Assembly: GCA_900546115.1 (NCBI GenBank)
Contig: URBQ01000036.1
Coordinates: 1 to 27,105 of the forward strand
DNA from: an uncultured Collinsella sp.
GTDB lineage: Bacteria; Actinomycetota; Coriobacteriia; Coriobacteriales; Coriobacteriaceae
DNA length: 27,105 nt
Direction: 5' to 3'
In this document: piece after piece, positions 9,301-16,115 of the stretch
How the letters are laid out: each line of letters opens with the position of its first letter
Position numbering within the stretch: the first letter of the stretch is position 1
The notes under the pieces: model-generated
Told to the model about the DNA's origin: nothing
What the model saw: the letters and a program-made list of their open reading frames with translations, nothing else
Database searches by the model: none
Made by a program: the position numbers and the translations under genes

Positions 9301-9682
9301 CGTCATAGGCGCCCCGCGCCTGCTGCTGGTTGACGGCGGCAGCATCGTAGGGAGCGGCAGCCGCTTCCAGATCGGCCTTGGCGGTAGCAGCTTTAGCGCG
9401 CGCCGCATCAACTGCAGCCTGCAGGTCGGCGACCTTTTGCGCTGCAGACACGGCACCCGCGCCAGTACCGGCGGCCGCAGCGCTCGTCAGCGGCGACATC
9501 ACCGCAGCCGTTGCGCCCGCGGCGCCAATGCCATCCGCACCCTGCGCCGCCGCGGTCAGAGGCGACAGCAGCGAGCCGCCCGTCATGGCAATCGTCGCCG
9601 CAGCAACCGTCGCCACGCGCCCAGCCGCCCTGGCCTTACCCAAGGCCTTGCCGTTCATGTCCTTGTTCATGTTCTTGCTCAT
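6332..9682 (-). CDS. Sortase-anchored coiled-coil surface protein with CAP domain
   Basis: This 1116-residue protein is built symmetrically. The N-terminus is a signal peptide (basic start, hydrophobic about 20-48). Residues about 80-445 and 680-1060 are Ala/Gln/Asp/Lys-rich heptad-like coiled coils. Between them, about residues 480-665, is a CAP/SCP-like domain: NEYRASVGLGELKV, a FNVGENVAWN segment, GHYINVINP and a C-terminal Tyr-rich part. The end has MPATGD (an LPXTG variant), a hydrophobic stretch and a short SDKRRQLIR tail, so sortase should link it to peptidoglycan. GGAAGGA precedes the ATG at 9682. The CAP histidine/glutamate set seems present (HAQ, GENVAW, GHY), though enzymatic activity of bacterial CAP domains is unclear. 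It is probably an adhesin-like rod or wall-associated protein. A terminator follows directly. Confidence 0.88.
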   Translation of the reverse strand: MSKNMNKDMNGKALGKARAAGRVATVAAATIAMTGGSLLSPLTAAAQGADGIGAAGATAAVMSPLTSAAAAGTGAGAVSAAQKVADLQAAVDAARAKAATAKADLEAAAAPYDAAAVNQQQARGAYDAARGASDSAASAASAELEKQLGAAQDKADQDVKAFEDAQAALDAAKKELADKDEALTAAQRASRDAQSALEAAQAAASDATPEAVAAAQAAAGQAASDLEQAKQQVVDAQAKLSDAQDAATAAAAKQQDAQGKLSAAQQAKAAADADVDAAQTSYDAAKADLDRAEQGAAGPEYEAAKAKVAAASEALTAAKAAQSKCESELAAAEQDVAAAEGEVQTAQQAVADQQQAAADAQSKLDAAAAAKTAADAALDQAKTDHASALTELADAQAKLSAAKDEKDAADKALDQAKAQKQQADQAVAQAQAKLDAAQATANASAENYRQGAIAFFKSVGADDAADIILNCKLAGYNKVGEEVDATSLTNMKQAVVWLKACNEYRASVGLGELKVTYAMMATAIADANFSDTKVAHAQQFNVGENVAWNYGSNPFKQWVDQEKAIFDAAAASLGASGLTGKAAYDFYTAHSSQIDNYAALHGGPNPSVGHYINVINPDYTVTGMGVCTRGTLYGSTQAQTFVYSGQWYKPYNLNPMTVAEYEAALNAWCDSLANPEQGVDAARKELAVAQGVADDAGSKVSAASQAVAAKQTQVERAAANVDVAATKASEAQAAVAQKQAAADAAARAVSDARADLSAANAAVAAAQDAVAAKSGELDIAKGKVAAAKRALDAARAGVGDKRDALAAAQDELAAYSADIAAAQRAFDAASSALESARANQREAEAELLATQGDADQAGIDAAATQVELDMAQRAASDADAVVATAQAKSDAAAARASQLKNAAAALAKATGDKATADAALDAAAMAVSDAEYDVVEADDAVVDATVARDASAAAVARLRRINIAEAIVNGSTDDADEVLNAKIAAAHDAAERAATAKAELDDAVAATDAVAPAYLEALANYTAAKVELDQAIAELNAEIARQEAADRGNGEQTQPVTQVTYQAKHAEAKTEATTWQTAMPATGDASELLGETFVIGGTVLVAAGVFLSDKRRQLIR

Positions 9683-9803
9683 TGCCGATTCCTTCCCACG
9701 GTGAGCCGTTGTTTGACACAGATAGTCGATCTAACTTGCCCCGCTAAAAAGAGGTGATAACGGGGTAATTAAATCGGAGGAGTTGGAGACAAGCCCACAT
9801 CCA

Positions 9804-9998
9804 TCAGCGGATGCCGAGCTCATACTCCCGCTCGCGCTCAATATCATTCATGTACTCATAATCTTCGGAGCTAAGCTCTGAATCATCTTGAGCAAACATG
9901 TAGTTCTCGGCCTTAGAACAAATACTGTAACCGCAGATGGTATTGAGATCGATATGGTCGGTATTGTCGTTGTAAAGGGGGAAAATTCTGCTGGTCAT
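9804..9998 (-). CDS. Small acidic protein, 64 residues, unknown
   Basis: The 64-residue product is rich in Asp, Glu and Tyr, with a run of acidic residues near the end (DDSELSSEDYEYMNDIERER) and two cysteines in a GYSICSK segment. I do not recognise it. No signal peptide or membrane segment is present. I chose ATG at 9998, with AGAGGT nine bases upstream; a TTG two codons earlier would sit too close to that site. A well-formed promoter and a leader hairpin lie just upstream, which support a real gene. It lies downstream of the Argonaute-like operon on the same strand but has its own promoter. An acidic, DNA-mimic-like composition would suit an inhibitor or antitoxin role, but that is speculation. 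Confidence 0.6.
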   Translation of the reverse strand: MTSRIFPLYNDNTDHIDLNTICGYSICSKAENYMFAQDDSELSSEDYEYMNDIEREREYELGIR

Positions 9999-10039
9999 GC
10001 TCAAGTACCTCTCAACATAAACTGAAAACTCATTTGCTT

Positions 10040-10056
10040 GGTCTCTTTTTGAGACC
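10040..10056 (-). promoter_or_regulatory. Leader hairpin of the 64-aa gene
   Basis: GGTCTC and GAGACC form a perfect 6-base-pair stem around a homopolymer loop (A5 on the transcribed strand). It falls between the predicted transcription start near 10072 and the ATG at 9998. It could stabilise the message, bind a protein, or be the end of the upstream operon transcript. Confidence 0.4.
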
Positions 10057-10078
10057 CCATCTGATGTGCTATGGCTGC

Positions 10079-10107
10079 AGTATATGTTCTCCCCTTTTAC
10101 AATGCAA
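10079..10107 (-). promoter_or_regulatory. Promoter of the 64-aa acidic protein gene
   Basis: On the minus strand TTGCAT (10107-10102) and TATACT (10084-10079) are separated by exactly 17 bases, close to the sigma-70-type consensus. Transcription would begin near 10072, giving an untranslated leader of about 70 bases. It lies in the AT-richer spacer after the Argonaute-like gene. Confidence 0.6.
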
Positions 10108-10151
10108 GCATAATTTCAAAAAGTTCTAGGAGCGATAATTGCGCGACACCA

Positions 10152-12047
10152 TCACTTGCCGCCACCGACATCCCCCACCGCGCCCTCACGCGCAGCGCAC
10201 TCGTTGAGATACTTGACCGGAATCGGCCACCTGGAGGGAGCTCCGTAGCGCGAAAGCCCCACATTGACCAGCTGAACCAGCAGCTCGGACAGATCATCAC
10301 CTTCGAGCACCTCAATCGAGCGTACATGGATCGCCGTTGCCACATCCTCTTTGGTGCCGTTGTTGACGCCGACAAAGTAGCAGGTCATCCCTGCGCGTTC
10401 GAACGTTCCAATGCCGTAATAGGGCGAGTTGTAACTCTCGAAAAACTCCTTCTTACGACCCGCCTTACCCGTAAGCTGGTAATCGCGCACCAAGTTCACG
10501 AAGTCGCTAGAGAAGGTCGTCAAGCCCGTATCCCGCACGCGTGCGAGCATAGCGCGTCCGCCCGCCCGCACGTCAAAGATATAGGCGTCCTTGTCGAGCT
10601 TACCCTCGGCCGTCAGCAGCTCAAGCTCCATCTCGTCCACGGGACCGTCCTCGATCGGATGTGAGGCGTAGTCCATGGCCCCGTCCGCACCGATCGTCAA
10701 CGTCGCAAGGCGCTCATCCAGCTCAACCTTATCCTTCTCCTTGCGCGCAACATTGGCCACGCCGCAGACCGTCACCGACCCAACGCCAAAAGAGCCAAGG
10801 TCAAACGCCCTCACCCGTCCGTCGGCAACATCTTGCTTAACCAGCAGCTCTTTGAGCATGGCCCCCAGGATCCCCTCCTGTGCGCCGCGCACCTTTGCAT
10901 TCGACGCCGCCTTAAACAGCGGCTCGCACACATCCGGCGTCACATGCTGTTCCACCACCCCAGCGTGCAGGGCATAGCCATCGTTCTCGGCAACCTCGTT
11001 AGGCACAACAACCAGATTCCAAGCCAACGGATCAACAACTCCGCCGTCATACGACGCGCGCACATCCCAGGAGGTATCGCTGAGTCGATCGGCGAGTTTG
11101 CGCGCGACCCCGGCAAGCCCTTTGCGCGCAAACGACACCACGACCCGCTGCCCCACCGAACGTTCCGCAACCACGCGGGCATATTGCTCGCTTTTCAAAA
11201 CCTCGTAGAAGCTCTTACGCGGATACTCTCTGAGCGACACCTGGGCAAAATCGCTGTACCGACGCTCAAGAATCTGCAGCTCTCGGTACAGGATGCCCTT
11301 CTTGGTATAGGCGACCTTTTCCGCTTGGGCCGAAAACGTAAGATCACGGCGCTTGGACGGCTTATCGCCCTTGGCGCGGCGCAGGATGTACTCGTCACGT
11401 TGTCCGTGAGCCAGCACCACCGAAGCCACGGGCGACAGCCTGTAACCAACCTGGCTGTTAATCTTCTCGAGCTCCTTCTTGTCGCCTGCCGCACGACCGA
11501 TGAGCACCCGTCGCTTGGTAAACGTTCGGATCTTAAGTTCGAAGGTGCAATCCTCGTTGATAACGGTCTCGACCGTCTCAATCTTGGCAGGGCCCGTTCC
11601 AGCTTCCTCAATGGCGTCGCGGCGAGCACCCTTGGCGCTTACAACATACAAGTGCCCCGTATCATTGGGAATCTCGTCCTCGATCCCCTCAAATTGCGAG
11701 CACGAGTTGAACAGCAGACGCAATGCGATGTAATCATCCAGCTCGTTCCAATGAGTTTTAATCGGAACCATTTGCTCATGGTCGAGCGAAGCGCTCAGGT
11801 CACCCGTCTGCGCGCCCGCCTTGACCATCAGAAAGACGCGGTTGTCCTCGAGCTGCGTAAGCGCGACGACCTTACCTGTCTGGCACACATCGGCCATAAA
11901 GTTTGCCACGGCATGCTTGTCCGCATCGCCGACGTTGCACCAAAAGACCGAGTAGCGCTTCTCGGCAGCCGCGGCATCGAGCTGCAATACGAGCTCGGAC
12001 ACAGCGATGTCTCCCAAGCCACACGGCTGGCTATGCTTCGATTGCAC
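10152..12047 (-). CDS. Divergent Argonaute-like (MID-PIWI) protein, DdmE-like
   Basis: The C-terminal half of this 631-residue protein reads like MID-PIWI. GVVEQHVTPD (about 364) followed by LLVKQD (about 402) fits the Gln and Lys that hold the guide 5' end in the MID domain. FDLGSFGVGS (about 415) fits the first PIWI strand. CYFVGVNNGT (about 555) and SRWPIPVKYLNECA (about 603-617) match the Argonaute C-terminus, where GT is followed by a strand and later by a Pro-x-Tyr helix. The His/Asp expected after GT is not evident, so slicing activity is doubtful, as in DdmE. The N-terminal half is unrecognised. The GTG start at 12047 has GGAGG nine bases upstream and overlaps the helicase gene by 17 bases, so translation is coupled. 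By analogy it would be the guide-dependent sensor that recruits the helicase-nuclease. A pPIWI_RE-type protein is the main alternative. Confidence 0.68.
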   Translation of the reverse strand: MQSKHSQPCGLGDIAVSELVLQLDAAAAEKRYSVFWCNVGDADKHAVANFMADVCQTGKVVALTQLEDNRVFLMVKAGAQTGDLSASLDHEQMVPIKTHWNELDDYIALRLLFNSCSQFEGIEDEIPNDTGHLYVVSAKGARRDAIEEAGTGPAKIETVETVINEDCTFELKIRTFTKRRVLIGRAAGDKKELEKINSQVGYRLSPVASVVLAHGQRDEYILRRAKGDKPSKRRDLTFSAQAEKVAYTKKGILYRELQILERRYSDFAQVSLREYPRKSFYEVLKSEQYARVVAERSVGQRVVVSFARKGLAGVARKLADRLSDTSWDVRASYDGGVVDPLAWNLVVVPNEVAENDGYALHAGVVEQHVTPDVCEPLFKAASNAKVRGAQEGILGAMLKELLVKQDVADGRVRAFDLGSFGVGSVTVCGVANVARKEKDKVELDERLATLTIGADGAMDYASHPIEDGPVDEMELELLTAEGKLDKDAYIFDVRAGGRAMLARVRDTGLTTFSSDFVNLVRDYQLTGKAGRKKEFFESYNSPYYGIGTFERAGMTCYFVGVNNGTKEDVATAIHVRSIEVLEGDDLSELLVQLVNVGLSRYGAPSRWPIPVKYLNECAAREGAVGDVGGGK

Positions 12048-15000
12048 GACCGATCGCCTCCATCATCTCCAAACTGATTGCTCCATCAGCTGCCATATAG
12101 GGGAAGGAGAACACCATCCCCTCGCCACCGATCGGCTTTTGACGGAGCTCCAGCGCCGCTTCATCGGCCAAAACATTGACGATCAACAGGCGCTTCGCCC
12201 CAACTTTTTGAGCCTTTGCCTTAAAGCGCTCGGCATCCGTAGTCTCGCCGCCGGAGCGCCTGTAGGCCTCGTAGGCGCCGATGCGATAGTGCTTAAAATC
12301 GATCCACACGCCGGTCTTGTTACCGGCGGCATCGAGCACCTCAAAATCGCCGCCTGTCTCGGCATGAGCCGCATCACCACGAGCAAGCGAATACCGGCCA
12401 TCGTAATACGCCTCGAAGATAGCCCTACCGGCAGACTCTCCCAGTTCTCCCAGGTACACCGCCTGGAACATATAGGGCGTCATGTGTGCCGTCGCCGCCG
12501 GCTGCGGCATCGCAGGCACCCCGTCGTGCGACCAACGCTCGCGCACTTCCTGAATCGACAGCAGCTCGGGCACGCAGGCCGCCGCCTGGCTTACCTGGCG
12601 AACCTTCGCGCCCTTTAATCCCTCGTCGTAGTGGCAGCGCTCCTCCAGGCGGGCAGCAATCTGCTCGACAGGTTCACCCTCATAGCTGGGAAACTCAAAA
12701 TGCGGCACTTTACACGCTCCGCCCTGCGCATACGCATAGCCACTCGCGGCGAACGGCATGTGCAGTGCGGTGCTTTTGCGCGCAGGATAGCTAGCGAGAT
12801 CCTCCCACGGCAGGCAAAAATGATGCAGATAAAAGTCGCGTTCGTCATCGAAGGCGGCCAGGTCTTCCTCGCGCGCATCGAGCGAGGTGACCTTCCACGC
12901 CAGCTTTTCGTGCTTCTCTTTTGCCAGGTTGTTCCTAAAGGCAGCGAGGTTCTGCTGCTTGCTGGCAGCGTGTTGCTTCTTGTCCGCCATGTGATTGTTG
13001 ACGGCCGCGCAGGCGCCAACCACCTGCTCCAGCTCGTAGCCCATCGGCAAATCGTGCAAGAACGAAAAATCGCAATCGGCGGCGATTTCGCGATCGAGCA
13101 TCACCTGCACGTGCGGCATCTTTACGCTCGTACGCATCAAGCGACCCACGGCCTGCGTCACGATGCGAGCGCCTTCGACCTGGTAAGAGAGGGTGTCGCG
13201 CACCGGCAGTTTTCCACCGACGCCCGCCAGTACCGTGCGCACGCGATGGCGCTTCTGGATAAACGGAATCTCGCCGCGCGCCACGAGCTCCTCCTGTTCG
13301 ACCACGCCAAGCAGTGCCTGCTGGTCAAACTTCTTTGAGCTCATATCGACTCCCCAGGTCAAACGGCTCGTAGGCGACTCCACGTACAAAAAATCGAGGT
13401 CCATCTTGGGGTGTCGCTCAGCGTTGTCAAAACCACAATCGACCTGGCGCACCGCGTCGCGCAGGCTCTCCGGCACCTCGTATTTAAGATTCTTGGAAAA
13501 GCCACCAGCGGCAAGGTTGATAAACATCAGGGTCGGCTCGCCATTCTTCAGACGTTCCTGAGCGGCGCGCCAGCCCTCCTCCCAGCCGGAGGCATTAAAG
13601 CACGGAACCATATCCTTGGCCTCCTCGAGCGACTTCTCGTACGACGCCTCGGGGTGCTTAACGTTCCTAATCACCAGTTCGGCAACGATTTCTCGGGCAA
13701 GATCCAGTGCCAAACTATTAAAGTCGCCATGGTTTCCCATGTGTCGTGTCGTAAAGATGGCTCCCGCCTGCTGCTCACTGCGCGCCACGCCACGCGCCCA
13801 GGCGCTCACGGCAACGAGCGTCTTGCTCAGACGCTTGAGTTCAAACTCGATGCTTTCGGCATCGCTCGTGGTCACCCTGTCGGCAATCTTTCGGCGAAGG
13901 CACACCGCAAGCCCTTCGCTCACGCCAATCTGGTCAAAGAATTCCATCGCACGCTCGTACACCTCGTCGGGCGACACGATACCGCCTCCATAGGCGCCGC
14001 CGGCCACGGCCGCCATGCCGGCAAGCTTCTTGGACTCGTCAACCCAAACGACGTCGACGTCATACACCGTTGCCGCCTGTTTGTTGAATAGCTTGGTCTG
14101 TCGCACGATCTCTTGGTTCAGCTCGTCGATCCAAGCATCCTTACGAACCACGCCGTGCACTTCGTCCAGGTAATCAAGGTCAAAGTTCTTAATGGTCGGC
14201 GCATTCCAGGTAGCGCTCATGCACACGCAGGGAGCCTTGGCGGCAATGGACGCAAGATACGCCTCGGGCATGCGCTCAATGCCATGATTGGTCAGGTACG
14301 TGGTTAACATATGGTCGATGGTCGTTTCCATCACCAGGTAGTTAACACCGCGCGCGTACATCGAATCGTCAACGGCATCGATCTCGTCGTTCTTGCGATC
14401 CTTAAAGAACAGCGCCAGCATCAGCGAATTCCAGAAGTATTTCTCGTTGGTCTGGTCGTTCCTAATGCCCAGGGCATCGATGATATTCTTGCGCGAAAGA
14501 TCGTCCTTGTACGAAATGCTGCCGTAGTACAGCCTGTCCATAAGCGTGGCGCAGCGGGCAAGATGGCCCACTACCATCCTAACGAGGCCGCGCGCACGGC
14601 GCACCGCCTTGTTGACGGTCTGCTGCTCGTCCGTCCCACATGACGTAATCACATTGCGGTTGCGGCGAGCATCGAGCTCATAGCGCAAAGGTTTCGACAG
14701 GCCATCGCCCACCGAGACATCGTCGTTGCCAAACAGACGAGGACCGGCAAGCTGCTCGTCTTTCGCCTCGTCAGACAGGGCAAAAGGCTGCTGCAGCTCC
14801 ATATCCTGAATACACGCAGTGATCATCTTTTGAATACGCTGGGCACCCTTGGCAATCTCTTCGGCAGTCTCCTCGACGCTCGCTCGCGAAACCTTGCCCA
14901 TTGCCGCGTTTGACCCCTCGTGCTCGCCCGAGGTCGAGGCGTGCGTATAGACCGCCATCCACTGGCCTCGATTTCCCAGCAGCAAAGGATCCACCACGCC

Positions 15001-15981
15001 ACCATTAAAATGACGGTCAAGGATGCGCAACATCTCATCGGGCTGGAATTTCATATGGTCCGCCGCTAGCATCGACAGCATGTCGGCCTTCGCATGGTCG
15101 ATCTCGTCAAAGACAAACAGACACTCATCGGCAACCGATGCATTAAAGAACACGACACCCGCGCCTGTCACCGTATCGATTCTATTGACGAGCTTTTGCG
15201 GCGTGCACGCGATCACATGCGGCGTGCGTTTATCGTTGAGCAATGCCGAGGGCCAAATCTGGGGAATCACCTCAAAGCCACGTATGATGCTCTGACGTCC
15301 ACGACCCACCGCTCGGCGCAAGCTCGCGTCTGCCAACGCCAGCTTATCCCACAGCCCCGGAGTCAGGCAGTCGACAACACTTCCCAGACGCTCCTTCTTG
15401 TCCAAAATGCCCAAAAGATCATCGGCGATCTCCATTGCGCTGTTCCACGCGTGCGTAATGTCGCGAAGAACGGCCTCGTCCTTCGCTCCAAAGGGGCAAG
15501 AAATATCGCGCGGCTTTATGCTGCCCTTGTCAAACCTGGCATCGATCCAGTTTGTAATGTTCTCGCCCGCTCGCGGGAGATCGAACACCATGCGTGCCGC
15601 TTCATCACAACTCATGCCCTGGCCAGCCAACAATTCACGCACGCTTGCAACATAGTTGTCGCGATTGTCTTTACCCGGAACAACAAACACCAAGGTACGG
15701 CGGCCGGGACACTTGTTAAAACAGCCCGACTCATCCCAGCCGCCGGCAATCAGGTCGGCCGTGACCTGCTCGGCCGTGTAGTTTTTGCCCGAGCCCGTCG
15801 TGGCGCCCAAAAAGTACAGGCCGTTGTTGTCCTGGTCCTTAGCGCCGTCCTGATCCTGGGGAACAAACAGCGCACGCTCAAAAAACTCGCGCATCGCCTT
15901 TTGACGTGCAAGATAGGGAGCAAGCTCCTTGTCGCCCGCAGACGACAGCATCGATTGACAGTTGAGTTCCCACGTAGCCAT
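12031..15981 (-). CDS. SF2 helicase with C-terminal PD-(D/E)XK-like nuclease, DdmD-like
   Basis: This 1316-residue protein has a full set of SF2 motifs: GATTGSGK (residues 59-66, motif I), FVVPGKDN (Ia), IACTPQKL (258-265), FDEIDHA (motif II, DEIDH at 292-296), CMSAT (motif III, 587-591) and QAVGRLMRT (motif VI, about 943). A large insertion separates motifs II and III. The C-terminus (about 1195-1300) looks like a restriction-endonuclease fold: GDFEVLD, then WIDFKHYR, the D..x-D-x-K pattern of PD-(D/E)XK nucleases. Helicase plus terminal nuclease, followed at once by an Argonaute-like gene, is the layout of DdmD. I chose ATG at 15981 with GGAGGT six bases upstream; TTG at 15987 would leave no spacer. 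Predicted role: unwinding and cutting invading DNA such as plasmids. DinG-type helicases of pPIWI_RE islands are the alternative; I see no clear FeS cysteine set. Confidence 0.75.
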   Translation of the reverse strand: MATWELNCQSMLSSAGDKELAPYLARQKAMREFFERALFVPQDQDGAKDQDNNGLYFLGATTGSGKNYTAEQVTADLIAGGWDESGCFNKCPGRRTLVFVVPGKDNRDNYVASVRELLAGQGMSCDEAARMVFDLPRAGENITNWIDARFDKGSIKPRDISCPFGAKDEAVLRDITHAWNSAMEIADDLLGILDKKERLGSVVDCLTPGLWDKLALADASLRRAVGRGRQSIIRGFEVIPQIWPSALLNDKRTPHVIACTPQKLVNRIDTVTGAGVVFFNASVADECLFVFDEIDHAKADMLSMLAADHMKFQPDEMLRILDRHFNGGVVDPLLLGNRGQWMAVYTHASTSGEHEGSNAAMGKVSRASVEETAEEIAKGAQRIQKMITACIQDMELQQPFALSDEAKDEQLAGPRLFGNDDVSVGDGLSKPLRYELDARRNRNVITSCGTDEQQTVNKAVRRARGLVRMVVGHLARCATLMDRLYYGSISYKDDLSRKNIIDALGIRNDQTNEKYFWNSLMLALFFKDRKNDEIDAVDDSMYARGVNYLVMETTIDHMLTTYLTNHGIERMPEAYLASIAAKAPCVCMSATWNAPTIKNFDLDYLDEVHGVVRKDAWIDELNQEIVRQTKLFNKQAATVYDVDVVWVDESKKLAGMAAVAGGAYGGGIVSPDEVYERAMEFFDQIGVSEGLAVCLRRKIADRVTTSDAESIEFELKRLSKTLVAVSAWARGVARSEQQAGAIFTTRHMGNHGDFNSLALDLAREIVAELVIRNVKHPEASYEKSLEEAKDMVPCFNASGWEEGWRAAQERLKNGEPTLMFINLAAGGFSKNLKYEVPESLRDAVRQVDCGFDNAERHPKMDLDFLYVESPTSRLTWGVDMSSKKFDQQALLGVVEQEELVARGEIPFIQKRHRVRTVLAGVGGKLPVRDTLSYQVEGARIVTQAVGRLMRTSVKMPHVQVMLDREIAADCDFSFLHDLPMGYELEQVVGACAAVNNHMADKKQHAASKQQNLAAFRNNLAKEKHEKLAWKVTSLDAREEDLAAFDDERDFYLHHFCLPWEDLASYPARKSTALHMPFAASGYAYAQGGACKVPHFEFPSYEGEPVEQIAARLEERCHYDEGLKGAKVRQVSQAAACVPELLSIQEVRERWSHDGVPAMPQPAATAHMTPYMFQAVYLGELGESAGRAIFEAYYDGRYSLARGDAAHAETGGDFEVLDAAGNKTGVWIDFKHYRIGAYEAYRRSGGETTDAERFKAKAQKVGAKRLLIVNVLADEAALELRQKPIGGEGMVFSFPYMAADGAISLEMMEAIGRAIEA

Positions 15982-16060
15982 GGTCAAACCTCCGATTTAG
16001 TTGTTGCATGTGTTGAATACCATCCCGTGCGGACAAAAACTCACGCGAGGTGGTTGAGGT

Positions 16061-16078
16061 GGCGGCGTCTATGCCGCC
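16061..16078 (-). other. Hairpin in the AAA+/helicase intergenic leader
   Basis: GGCGGC and GCCGCC form a perfect 6-base-pair GC stem around ATAGAC in the 134-base spacer between the ATPase stop and the helicase start. A pyrimidine-rich run precedes it on the minus strand, but no T tract follows, so it is not a standard terminator. It could protect RNA ends after processing or reduce read-through into the large nuclease gene. Confidence 0.35.
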
Positions 16079-16115
16079 GAGAAGGGGAAAGAAAAGAAAG
16101 AGAAACAGTCGGCGA

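Noticed and set aside
6600..9450. Apparent repeat array of GC-rich units such as CTTGGC and GCATCG
   Set aside because: It is codon-level repetition from Ala-rich heptads in a coiled-coil protein, with no constant spacer or repeat length; not a CRISPR array or satellite.
10833..12077. 414-residue plus-strand frame
   Set aside because: Antisense to the Argonaute-like gene; no motif and no ribosome site.
12031..15981. Reading the helicase as a DinG/XPD-type FeS helicase of a pPIWI_RE island
   Set aside because: There are scattered cysteines between motifs I and II, but no clear four-Cys cluster, and the terminal nuclease is fused rather than separate as in those islands. Kept only as an alternative.
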